The notes beneath the pieces are model-generated. The model searched no databases and was not told where the DNA came from. It worked only from the letters and a program-made list of their open reading frames with translations. From Polyangiaceae bacterium (GTDB taxonomy: Bacteria; Myxococcota_A; Polyangia; Polyangiales; Polyangiaceae): 64,000 nt of DNA. Numbering within the stretch: position 1 is the stretch's first letter; each line of letters opens with the position of its first letter. Positions 26,406 through 34,264 of this stretch are shown in pieces. A program made the translations under genes and the position numbers. The DNA lies in contig JAICQQ010000015.1 in NCBI GenBank assembly GCA_025937785.1, positions 1 to 64,000 of the forward strand, written 5' to 3'.

Positions 26406-27124
26406 CTGGGGTGCTTCCCGTGGTTGGGCGTGATGATGAGCAGGTTCGCGTCGTACGTCACGATGCCGAGCAGGATCGAAGCCAGCAGGCGCTCGCTGCT
26501 CACACTGTAGTAGCGCTTCTTGTAGCGAGGGTTGTCGTGCAACGGATCGGAGACCAACACTTCACGCTTCTTCCTGTCGTACCCGCTCAGCACGACGAAG
26601 TGGCCGACGGGCTCACCGCGCACGTCGTCGTACTCGTCGCGGTACTCGCGCGCACAGTCGTAAAGGTGCGTCGCCAACAGGCCCGTCAGAATCGGGATCT
26701 CACGGTTGAGGTAGCGCCGGAGCAGGCCCGCGCTCAGCGGCTCGTAGCGAATCGAACCGCCGAGCCGCAAGAACTCGAGGTAGGCATGGCTCGCGAGCTG
26801 CAGCTTGGGATCCGACTTGAATCGACGCTGCGCTTGCAGGCGCCCCACCAACTGGCCCTTGGCGCGGAACCACGTGGGATCGAAGACTTGCAGGTTATAC
26901 GTGAAGATCTCGGCGGAGTAGCCGCGCGCGAGCGCGTGGCACCCCAGGAGCACGGCTAGCGTGCCTCCGTGCGGCAGCGCCAACACCTCGTCGATCACCT
27001 GCTCCAAGGGCAGGTGGTCCCCGTAGTAGCGATACACCGCGTGCAGGCAGGTGGGCCCGCACGTGGTGTTGTCCGGTTGGGGCATCACCACCAAGCGCTG
27101 GCGATGACTTCCGCGCGGGCTCAC
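26402..27124 (-). CDS. C39-like (papain-fold) cysteine peptidase
   Basis: The frame opens at 27316, but GTG 27124, preceded by GGGGAG at good spacing, gives 240 residues and keeps the first strand (QRLVVMPQPDNTTCGPTCL). The nucleophile Cys sits in NTTCGPTC near residue 23, the His in PVGHFVVLSGYD and the Asp in LVSDPLHDNP. This is the triad order of C39-like peptidases. No ABC transporter is attached. It is the first gene of the amidoligase operon and overlaps the ATP-grasp start (ATGA). It may process a precursor peptide or act as a transpeptidase or amidase on the ligase product. Confidence 0.85.
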   Translation of the reverse strand: MSPRGSHRQRLVVMPQPDNTTCGPTCLHAVYRYYGDHLPLEQVIDEVLALPHGGTLAVLLGCHALARGYSAEIFTYNLQVFDPTWFRAKGQLVGRLQAQRRFKSDPKLQLASHAYLEFLRLGGSIRYEPLSAGLLRRYLNREIPILTGLLATHLYDCAREYRDEYDDVRGEPVGHFVVLSGYDRKKREVLVSDPLHDNPRYKKRYYSVSSERLLASILLGIVTYDANLLIITPNHGKHPR

Positions 27125-27356
27125 GGGCGAGAGCTCCCCTGCGCCGGTGGCGAGCCGGGGCGTTCGCTCCACTCGCGCGGCATTCGGCGGATGCCAGAGC
27201 CGCAGGTCCCCGAAGCATGGAGGCACACGTTGGTGCCGATAAAAGCAATGATCAGGCCAACCTCGCGCCCGGCCTGGCCCGCGCGCCGCGGGCAGCTGGG
27301 CGGGCAGCTCGTGCACGCATATCGTGCAGCATTTGCACCCGGCCGCCGGGCACCCG

Positions 27357-27980
27357 TTAGTCGGCGAGGGTCGAAAGCTCCCACAAGAGGTTCTCGCGCG
27401 CCTGGGGACCGAGGCGCTCTTGCATGGCGGGCGTCAGGAACAGCACGTCCGCGGCGATCGCCCGCTCGAGGAACGCGCGGCGACCCCGCCGATAGTCTGC
27501 TGGTAGCAAGCAGGAGTACTCGTCGGCGATGCCCCGCGCGTAGCGCGCGTAGTCCGCTGGTGCTGCCCCCAACACGGCCCGATCGCAGTCGACGAAGAGC
27601 GCCAGGTCGGAGCCGGCCTCGCGCGCCGGCGGCGAGCTCGAAAGCGCGGTGCCGTGGATCAAGGTGGCCACCAGGCTCACGTCGACGTCGGTGTGCGCGA
27701 GCGCCTCGCGTGCGAGCGCCGCGCTGCGTGCCTCGTTGTCGGCGGCGCGCGGCTCGTAGATGGCATCGTGGAACAAGACCGCCCCGAACACTTCGCAGGG
27801 CCGCTGCCAGGCGCCTTGCCAAAGGGCGAACCACTCGGCCACCGCGTGCACGTGTCGCAGGTCGTGATAGGCCCGCGGCGGGCTGGCGTAGTGCCTGGCG
27901 AGCCGCGCCCAGAAGCTCGGCGCCAGCTGCCTTCCGAGCAGAGGCGGTGCCAGCCCGCGGAGCCGGTGTAGCGTCGTCAC
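27357..27980 (-). CDS. HD-superfamily metal-dependent phosphohydrolase
   Basis: GTG 27980 overlaps the TetR stop by 4 bp and gives 207 residues; longer frames are shadows. Motifs are YHDLRHVHAVAEWFALW (first His), FGAVLFHDAIYEP (HD pair) and VATLIHGTAL, with a later FVDCDRAVLG Asp. This matches the family of predicted HD phosphohydrolases of about 200 residues related to YfbR-like nucleotidases. Translational coupling with the TetR gene suggests joint expression. Confidence 0.85.
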   Translation of the reverse strand: MTTLHRLRGLAPPLLGRQLAPSFWARLARHYASPPRAYHDLRHVHAVAEWFALWQGAWQRPCEVFGAVLFHDAIYEPRAADNEARSAALAREALAHTDVDVSLVATLIHGTALSSSPPAREAGSDLALFVDCDRAVLGAAPADYARYARGIADEYSCLLPADYRRGRRAFLERAIAADVLFLTPAMQERLGPQARENLLWELSTLAD

Positions 27981-28582
27981 CAGAGCCCTCCGAGAAAGCC
28001 GCGCGCCATCTGCGTGACGGCACGCGCCCCGCTCCCCCGCGCGATGAGCCCAGGCGCTGCCACCGAAGTCAGGTACAGTCCTTCGATGGCCCCCGCGAGC
28101 GCGAGGCTCATGTCGGCCGCGCCACGCCCGCTGCCGCGCCGGGCCTTCAGCGCCCGGCGACACAGTCGCCGCAGCTCGATGGATCGCCGCCGCAGGGCGC
28201 GCGTGTACGCGCGGCGCACCTCGCCGCGGGCGATGGCTTCGACACCGATGGTCACCCAAGCGCCCACCAGCGTCGGGTCGGCGTCGGCTCCGAACGCCAG
28301 ATGAGCCTGGATGAAGGCCACGAGCTCTGCCACTGGTTCACCCCCTGCTTGTGCGACGCGCTTTCGGTAGCGCCGTTCGAGAGTTTCGGCGATCTGCTCG
28401 ATCAGGGCAAGCAAGATCTCTTGCTTGGTCTTGAAGTGGTAGTGCACGAGCCCCGGGTTCAATCCGGCAACACGCGCGACCTCAGCAATCGTCGCGCCGC
28501 TGTAGCCTTGCCACGCCATCACCCGCTCGAGTGCGTGCGTGATCTCGCGGCGCCTTTGCACAGTATTCGAGGGGCGACCCAT
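27977..28582 (-). CDS. TetR-family transcriptional regulator
   Basis: ATG 28582 (MGRPSNTVQRRREI) gives 201 residues. The TetR HTH lies at about residues 20-55 (YSGATIAEVARVAGLNPGLVHYHFKTKQEIL). The ligand-binding part is helical and Arg-rich. It is divergent from the AmpG-like transporter gene across 64 bp that contain two matching operator-like dyads, so it is likely to repress both itself and the transporter. Confidence 0.92.
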   Translation of the reverse strand: MGRPSNTVQRRREITHALERVMAWQGYSGATIAEVARVAGLNPGLVHYHFKTKQEILLALIEQIAETLERRYRKRVAQAGGEPVAELVAFIQAHLAFGADADPTLVGAWVTIGVEAIARGEVRRAYTRALRRRSIELRRLCRRALKARRGSGRGAADMSLALAGAIEGLYLTSVAAPGLIARGSGARAVTQMARGFLGGLW

Positions 28583-28585
28583 AAC

Positions 28586-28654
28586 TTGGTTGTGCACCCA
28601 ATTTATTGATTTGGCAAGCCCTGCACCGCAGCTATACTTTGGTTGATTGACCAA
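28586..28654. promoter_or_regulatory. Two TetR-type operator dyads and a sigma-70-like promoter for the MFS gene
   Basis: TTGGTTGTGCACCCAA at 28586-28601 and TTGGTTGATTGACCAA at 28639-28654 share the form TTGGT-N6-ACC-N-A/AA. They are 53 bp apart, about five helical turns. Between them are TTGGCA (28611-28616) and TATACT (28633-28638) with a 16-bp spacer, a good plus-strand promoter. The second dyad overlaps the start of the transporter gene and the first lies next to the TetR start. Confidence 0.7.
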
Positions 28655-29891
28655 GTTAGACCCTACCCTCTCGCAGGCTGCGCCAAGCCTGCCCCTTGCG
28701 CGCAAGCTCGCATTGCTCGGGGTCTTGTACCTCGCGCAGGGCGTTCCCTTCGGGTTCTTCACCCAGGCGCTGCCGGTGGTCATGCGCCAAGCAGGCGTTG
28801 CGCTCACCTGGATCGGGCTCAGCAGCCTCCTGGCGCTGCCCTGGGCCCTGAAATGGCTGTGGGCGCCGGTTCTGGACTCGCGCTACCTACCACGGCTCGG
28901 GCGGCGCCGGACCTGGCTCCTGGCGCTGCAGGTCGTGACCGCGCTCTTGATGTTGGTGCTGGCGCTGGTGGGTCAGCGCAGCGCCATCCTCTGGCTGCTG
29001 GTGGGCAGTTTCGTCACGAACCTGCTGGCGGCGTCGCAAGACATCGCCACCGACGGCCTGGCGGTGGAACTGCTGTCGGCCCGAGAACGCGGCAGCGGCA
29101 ACGGCGTGCAAGTGGCAGCGTATCGCCTGGGCATGATTCTGGGCGGAGGGGCGTTGCTCGTGCTGTTCGATCGACAGGGCTGGAGCGCCGCGCTCGTGGC
29201 GATGGCCGGCGTCTCCTGCGCCGCGCTGATCCCGGTGTGGTTCTACCGCGAACCTGGGGTGACCGCGCCGCTGCCTCGCGTCGAATCTCCGTGGGCGCTG
29301 CTGAAGCATCCAACGGTAGGGCTCTGGTGCTGGGTGCTGCTGCTGTACAAGGCAGGTGACGCCATGGCCTCCGGCATGGTGCGGCCGTACCTGGTCGACC
29401 GCGGTCTCGGCCTCACCGAGATCGGCATGCTGGTGGGCAGCGTGGGCTCGGGCGCCGGCCTCGTGGGTGCGCTCGCCGGCGGCGTGCTGACCGCGCGCTT
29501 CGGTTCGCGACGCTGCCTGTTCGGGTTCGGCGCGTTGAACGCCGGCGCGTTGTCGAGCTACGCCGCCCTGGCTCACGGCTGGCTCGACATGAGCTGGCTC
29601 GCGCTTGCCATTGCTCTGGAGCATGTCGCCGGGGGCATGGCCACGGTCGCGCTCTTCACGTGCATGATGCAGTGGTGCCGCGCTGGGCACGAAGGCAGCG
29701 ACTACACGTTGCAGGCGAGTCTGGTGGTGGTGTCGACAGGGCTCGCTCATGCGCTCGCCGGCGTTTCCGCTCACCATTTCGGCTACGCCGCGCACTTCGC
29801 CATTGCCACGCTGGCGACGCTCGCGGCGACTCTAATCACGGGCTGGGTGTTTCCGCGGCTCAGCGCGCCAGGGCTGGTGGAGACTCGCTGA
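28647..29891 (+). CDS. AmpG-like major facilitator transporter
   Basis: The frame starts at TTG 28647 (MTKLDPTLSQAAPS), though a later start before LARKLALLGVLYLAQG is possible since TTG lies inside an operator and little leader would remain. About 12 hydrophobic segments are present in 414 residues. AmpG/acetyl-CoA-transporter family marks include LAQGVPFGFFTQALPVVMRQ, GLSSLLALPWALKWLWAPVLD and ASQDIATDGLAVELLS. AmpG imports anhydro-muropeptides in enterobacteria; the substrate here may be a muropeptide or other cargo. The TetR gene is divergent. The PhzF-like gene converges with only 2 bp between stops. Confidence 0.87.
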   Translation: MTKLDPTLSQAAPSLPLARKLALLGVLYLAQGVPFGFFTQALPVVMRQAGVALTWIGLSSLLALPWALKWLWAPVLDSRYLPRLGRRRTWLLALQVVTALLMLVLALVGQRSAILWLLVGSFVTNLLAASQDIATDGLAVELLSARERGSGNGVQVAAYRLGMILGGGALLVLFDRQGWSAALVAMAGVSCAALIPVWFYREPGVTAPLPRVESPWALLKHPTVGLWCWVLLLYKAGDAMASGMVRPYLVDRGLGLTEIGMLVGSVGSGAGLVGALAGGVLTARFGSRRCLFGFGALNAGALSSYAALAHGWLDMSWLALAIALEHVAGGMATVALFTCMMQWCRAGHEGSDYTLQASLVVVSTGLAHALAGVSAHHFGYAAHFAIATLATLAATLITGWVFPRLSAPGLVETR

Positions 29892-29893
29892 AC

Positions 29894-30754
29894 TCAAATC
29901 ACGACTTCGCCGCGGCCCACGACGACCGCCGCGCCCCCGACCCAGAGCGCGCTCGCTTGCGGAGGCGCAGCGTGCACCGCGGGCCCGCCGTCGATGCGCA
30001 CATGGGCCAGCGACGACCGCCCGAACTCTGCTCCGAGCTCGATCGAACAACTCGTGGCCGCCGGCTCACGTTCGTCGCGCATTAGATACGCGGCGATCAC
30101 CGCCGCGGTCGCGGGAACGGCGAGCGACTCGCCTGCGTCCGGAGCGGACGCAAACACGCGAGCTTGATACTCACCTCCTGCACCCGCGAACACGCAGGCC
30201 CGCGCGACGCCAAGTTGCGCGAGGGCTCGCCGATCGGGAGCGAGCGAGCGCAGCTGTTCCAAACTCGCCTGCGCCACCACCTGCTCTGCGGCGCGCAGCG
30301 GCGCCTCGCTCTGGAGCAGCGCCCGCTCCAGCCCCAGCGCATCGGTCACAGAAGCAGCGCTCGCGCCGACGCCGGCCAGCACCGGGAAGGGCTGGTAGAT
30401 CCAGCCGAACACGATGCGCGCGCCCTCGCGTTCGAGCCGGACCGAAACCGGTCCGCGCGGCGTTTCCAGCCGCACTTCTTCCGCCTGCAGCGCACCGCCA
30501 AGCACGACCGCGGTGCCAAGCAGCGAGTGTCCAGGCTCGCGCAGCTCTCGTTTGGGATCGAACACGCGCACCTTGGCATGACCACCTGCCGCGGGCGGCT
30601 GAACGAACGCGGTCTCGGGAGCGTTCAGCTCGCGCGCGAGCGCCTGCATGCGCTCATCGGACAAACCCGTGGCGCGCGTGAACACCGCCAGCGGCTGGCC
30701 TGCGAGCGGTTTGTCAGTGAACACATCACAGAGCACGAAGCGAAGCGGGGTCAT
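29894..30754 (-). CDS. PhzF-family isomerase-like protein, divergent
   Basis: ATG 30754 (MTPLRFVLCDVFTDKPLAG) gives 286 residues, the usual PhzF length. The N-terminal strand and FTDKPLAGQPLAVF match the family's start, and ELNAPETAFVQPP holds the conserved catalytic Glu region. The usual CGHATLA-type motif is PGHSLLG here, and the usual DPVTGSA segment is replaced by ESLAVPATAA. The fold is likely kept but the activity may differ. Its partner metabolic genes are not nearby. Confidence 0.82.
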   Translation of the reverse strand: MTPLRFVLCDVFTDKPLAGQPLAVFTRATGLSDERMQALARELNAPETAFVQPPAAGGHAKVRVFDPKRELREPGHSLLGTAVVLGGALQAEEVRLETPRGPVSVRLEREGARIVFGWIYQPFPVLAGVGASAASVTDALGLERALLQSEAPLRAAEQVVAQASLEQLRSLAPDRRALAQLGVARACVFAGAGGEYQARVFASAPDAGESLAVPATAAVIAAYLMRDEREPAATSCSIELGAEFGRSSLAHVRIDGGPAVHAAPPQASALWVGGAAVVVGRGEVVI

Positions 30755-31230
30755 GGATCCGGGGGTAGGCAGCGCTCGCGCGAGCCTGGGGCGGAGCGGA
30801 CCTAGCACATAGTGTCGGCGATGGGGCGAGGTCTTGCTGCGCGACCGCATTTTTTACGTGGCGCAAGCGCCCGCTGCCTGTCACCACTTCGCGGTTCGCT
30901 GCAATCTCGCTGTCACGCCGCTGGCACATACCGCTCTCACCATACTCTTACGGACCTCGAAACCGCCGCGCCTCGCGAAATCGCACCAGAGCAGAATGTG
31001 GCGCTTCGCCTCAAGTTCGCGAGAATTCGTAGGTATTTGCAGCGCTCGGCACGGAGTTGGGGGAAACCGACGGCGGCTGTGGTTAACCGAGTGTTTCGGA
31101 ATTTTTTTCAGTGCTCTCGACTGCCCCAGAAAGGTAAAAGCTCCCCGCGAGCGCGAGCCCTGCCAATTGCTACTGAAGTATGGCCTTTGCCCGCTACCAC
31201 GGTAGACTCGGGCCGCGCTAGGAACTGAAC
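30755..31230. other. 476-bp intergenic region without a supported gene
   Basis: The gap between the divergent PhzF-like and kinase genes has only short low-quality frames. A run of seven Ts occurs near 31105 after gtgtttcgga. I see no repeat, RNA gene or clear hairpin. Promoters for both flanking genes should lie here. Confidence 0.5.
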
Positions 31231-34200
31231 GTGCGAACGGACAGCGAACAGACAGACCTGATGGCCAGCGCTAGAGTCGGCACGACCATCAAGGGCAAGT
31301 GGCACATCGATCGTTTGATCGGTGTCGGAAGCATGGCGGCCGTCTACGCAGCCACGCATCGCAACCGCAAGCGCGCCGCGCTCAAGATCTTGCACCACGA
31401 GTTTTCCCGGGACGATTCGATACGCGAGCGCTTCTTACGTGAAGGCTACGTGGCCAATACAGTCGGTCACCCGGGCGTGATCCGCGTCGACGACGACGAC
31501 GTCACCGAAGACGGCGCGGTCTTTTTGGTCATGGAACTGGTGGAAGGCGAGACGCTCGACGAGCGGCTGACGCGCGAAGGTCCGCTCCCGGCTGGCGAAG
31601 TGCTCGGCTATTTCGATCAGGTGCTCGACACCGTGGCGATGGCGCACGCCCGGGGTATCGTCCACCGCGACCTCAAGCCCGAGAACATGTTGCTGTCTCA
31701 CGACGGCCGGGTTCGGGTGCTCGACTTCGGCATCGCCCGCGTGCGCGAGCTGACCATTGATCCCGCGCGGACGCTCAGCGAGGGACTCATGGGAACTCCG
31801 GCGTTCATGCCGCCTGAGCAAGCCAGCGGCAGTTGGAGCGAGGTCGACATTCGGAGCGATCTGTGGTCGCTCGGCGCGAGCATGTTCACGTTGCTCACGG
31901 GCTGCTACGTGCACGATGCGGAGACCGCCAGCGAGACCTTGGCCGTCGCCATCGCAGAACGAGCGCGGCCGCTCAATGACTTGCGCCCCGATTTGCCGAA
32001 TGCGTTGTGCCGAGTGGTCGACCGCGCGCTCGAGTACGAAAAGTCCGCGCGTTGGCCCAACGCCACGGTCATGCTGCTCGCCCTGCAAAAAGTCAGAGCC
32101 GAGCTGAAAACGGCAGAGAGCGAAGCCCAGCGCGCCGAAGCGGTCCTGCTCTCCTCACGCGCCTCCGATCCCGAGATCGAAGTGCTCGAAGGGTTGGAAG
32201 CGAGCCTGCCCAGGCCGCCGCGGACGCTGCCGACCCCCGCGCCGCGTTCAGCCCCCGAGCTGCGCGCGCTGGTCGAGATCGATGACGACGACTGGCCCGA
32301 TCCGACCCCGGTCGCCGACGCTACGTCGGTCTCGGAGGCCACTGCCGTGCTCGACGCTCCTGCCCTACCAGACTACGCGTCGCAACCATCGGAGCCTCTA
32401 GCACTCTTGGACGCGACGTCCGCGTCCGATGCTACGGCGGTGCTCGACGCGCCTGCTTTGCCGGACTACCTGCCACCCCCTCCGCACCCGTCCGCGGCGC
32501 GGGGTACCAGCGCCACGCTCGATGCCAGCGCCACGCTCGATGCCAGCGCCCCGCTCGATGCCACATCGAGCCCCGAGGTCACGACAGTCTTGGACGCGCC
32601 GCGAGCCCCGGGCGCTCCGCCGTTGCTCGATCCCCCGACCGCCAGCGCGCCGGCACCGGAGAAGCGGGCGACGCCGTCTCAGCGTGGTCCCGCCTCGCGG
32701 CGTCCCTCGTTGCCGCGCGGTCCTGGTTCGCAGCGCGGGCCTGCTTCGCAGCGCGGTCCTGCTTCGCAGCGCGGTCCTGCTTCGCAGCGCGGTCCTGCTT
32801 CGCAGCGCGGTCCTGCTTCGCAGCCTGGCCCTGCTTCGCAGCGCGCGGCTGCACCGTCGAGTTCCCCTGGCCCGCGCTCCCTCGGCGCGAATCTGCTGGC
32901 ACGCGACGTGCTCTTCGGCGCGATCACCTTCGAACCTTCGTCGGCCCCCGAGACTCTTGGCTTTGCTGTCTCGGCGACCGCGACCCCGGAGCCAGAGCTC
33001 GGGGCCTCCGCGGCCGAGAAACTGCGGCGTGCCGTCGCCGCGCTCGAGGCTTTCGAGGACCAACGGAAAGCCGACGCCCGCCTCTCCGCCGAAGAAGGCG
33101 ACACCGAAGTCTCCGCCCCCAAGCTCGAGCTGATGGCAGCCAGCCGACCCGACGCGCCCGTCGGGGACGAGAGCCCCGTTGCAGCCGGCGAGGACACCGC
33201 GTTCCGGCCGAAAGAAGCTTCGGACGAGGAGCTGACCGTGGTTCGACCGAATCCGCTCGCGGCCCAAGAGCGCGCGGCGTACCGCGATTCCCAAGTCGAG
33301 ATCGCGCGGCCCAGCCCCAGCGCCGCGCCCAGCGTCCCCACCGCAGCGCCCGCCGCGCTCGACACCTCCCCGGTCGAAGCAGCACGCGAAGCCGCAAGCG
33401 TCAGCCCGACCCCGGCCTCGACCTCGACCCCTGGCGCTGCACCGCGCGCGACCAAGAAGGCGTCGCCCCCGCGGCGCTCGCCCGCGGCCCCACGCGCCAA
33501 GTATCTAGAGCCCACGGCGCCTCCGCGTGCCGATCGGCGCGGCACGGTCGACGGCTCTTTGGGCCCCACGGTGGCCGTCGTCCAGGCGGGTGACGACGTT
33601 GACGCCGAGAACGCCGATGTGCCGCAACGCAAGCTGAGCACGGTGGCGAGCGGAGCTCCCACGATCATCACTCATCGCGCGCCGCCCCCGCCGCCTCCGC
33701 CCCGAACGTCCGCGCTCTGGTCGCTCGCCGCGACGTTGGTGGCGGTGGCCGGCGTCGTAACCGGGGTCGTGTGGTTCGTGCAAAAGAACCAGGCGACGAC
33801 GGCCACGGACGCGACCGCTGGAACCGTCGAAGCCAAACTCCAGGCGGCGCGCACGGCCACGCTCGCCGCGCCATTGCCATCGGCGGTCCCGGGCAATGCC
33901 GTCCCGGGCAATGCCGTCCCGGGCGATGCCGTCCCGGGCAGTGCCGTCCCGGGCAGTGCCGTCCCGGGCGATGCCGTCCCGGGCGATGCCGTCCCGGGCG
34001 TCCCGGTGAGTGCCCCGCAGGTGCCAGCTCCGGAAGCGAACGCCAAGGCGGAGTCCGTCGAGCTCGAAGCACTCCCCGTGCTGCCTTCGCTGCAAGTGGA
34101 TCCTGCGCGCGTGCGGCTCGAGCAGGCTCGTGAAGCCACCAAGCGCGAGCTGGCCGCGCAAGAGTCTCCCGAAGCCCTGGTTCCGAAGGCAGCGCCGGCA

Positions 34201-34236
34201 CGGGCGCCAGCACCGGCACCCGTGCCCGTGCGCTGA
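31231..34236 (+). CDS. Large membrane Ser/Thr protein kinase with repetitive Pro/Ala/Ser region
   Basis: GTG 31231 follows AGGA and gives 1001 residues. The Hanks-type kinase domain (about 20-295) is complete: GVGSMAAVY, Lys in RAALKIL, HRDLKPEN, DFGIAR and MPPEQ, with RSDLWSLG. Residues 330-860 are low complexity with SQRGPA repeats and acidic stretches (VEIDDDDWPDP). A membrane span (WSLAATLVAVAGVVTGVVWF) lies near 830-850, and the C-terminal part has VPG(N/D/S)A repeats and a short helical segment. It is a typical myxobacterial PknB-like kinase with the catalytic domain inside the cell. Substrates are unknown. Confidence 0.93.
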   Translation: MRTDSEQTDLMASARVGTTIKGKWHIDRLIGVGSMAAVYAATHRNRKRAALKILHHEFSRDDSIRERFLREGYVANTVGHPGVIRVDDDDVTEDGAVFLVMELVEGETLDERLTREGPLPAGEVLGYFDQVLDTVAMAHARGIVHRDLKPENMLLSHDGRVRVLDFGIARVRELTIDPARTLSEGLMGTPAFMPPEQASGSWSEVDIRSDLWSLGASMFTLLTGCYVHDAETASETLAVAIAERARPLNDLRPDLPNALCRVVDRALEYEKSARWPNATVMLLALQKVRAELKTAESEAQRAEAVLLSSRASDPEIEVLEGLEASLPRPPRTLPTPAPRSAPELRALVEIDDDDWPDPTPVADATSVSEATAVLDAPALPDYASQPSEPLALLDATSASDATAVLDAPALPDYLPPPPHPSAARGTSATLDASATLDASAPLDATSSPEVTTVLDAPRAPGAPPLLDPPTASAPAPEKRATPSQRGPASRRPSLPRGPGSQRGPASQRGPASQRGPASQRGPASQRGPASQPGPASQRAAAPSSSPGPRSLGANLLARDVLFGAITFEPSSAPETLGFAVSATATPEPELGASAAEKLRRAVAALEAFEDQRKADARLSAEEGDTEVSAPKLELMAASRPDAPVGDESPVAAGEDTAFRPKEASDEELTVVRPNPLAAQERAAYRDSQVEIARPSPSAAPSVPTAAPAALDTSPVEAAREAASVSPTPASTSTPGAAPRATKKASPPRRSPAAPRAKYLEPTAPPRADRRGTVDGSLGPTVAVVQAGDDVDAENADVPQRKLSTVASGAPTIITHRAPPPPPPPRTSALWSLAATLVAVAGVVTGVVWFVQKNQATTATDATAGTVEAKLQAARTATLAAPLPSAVPGNAVPGNAVPGDAVPGSAVPGSAVPGDAVPGDAVPGVPVSAPQVPAPEANAKAESVELEALPVLPSLQVDPARVRLEQAREATKRELAAQESPEALVPKAAPARAPAPAPVPVR
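32728..32845 (+). repeat. 18-bp coding repeat in the kinase (SQRGPA), about six copies
   Basis: Near-identical copies of TCGCAGCGCGGTCCTGCT encode SQRGPA in the linker region of the kinase. The last copies diverge (SQPGPA, SQRAAA). Conservation of silent positions suggests recent copy-number change. Confidence 0.92.
33885..34006 (+). repeat. 15-bp coding repeat in the kinase (VPG-N/D/S-A), eight copies
   Basis: Eight units of the form GTCCCGGGCRRTGCC encode VPGNA, VPGDA and VPGSA. They lie after the membrane span, so they would form an extracytoplasmic stalk. Confidence 0.92.
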
Positions 34237-34264
34237 GGCGAAGGCATCGCACGCTGCCCCGCGC

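Noticed and set aside
27121-28023. 300-aa Arg-rich minus ORF overlapping the HD gene
   Set aside because: It is in another frame of the HD gene, which has the conserved His/Asp motifs; this one has none.
26969-28609. 546-aa plus-strand ORF
   Set aside because: It is antisense to the C39-like, HD and TetR genes, which have clear domains and coupled starts; its protein is Arg/Pro-rich shadow sequence.
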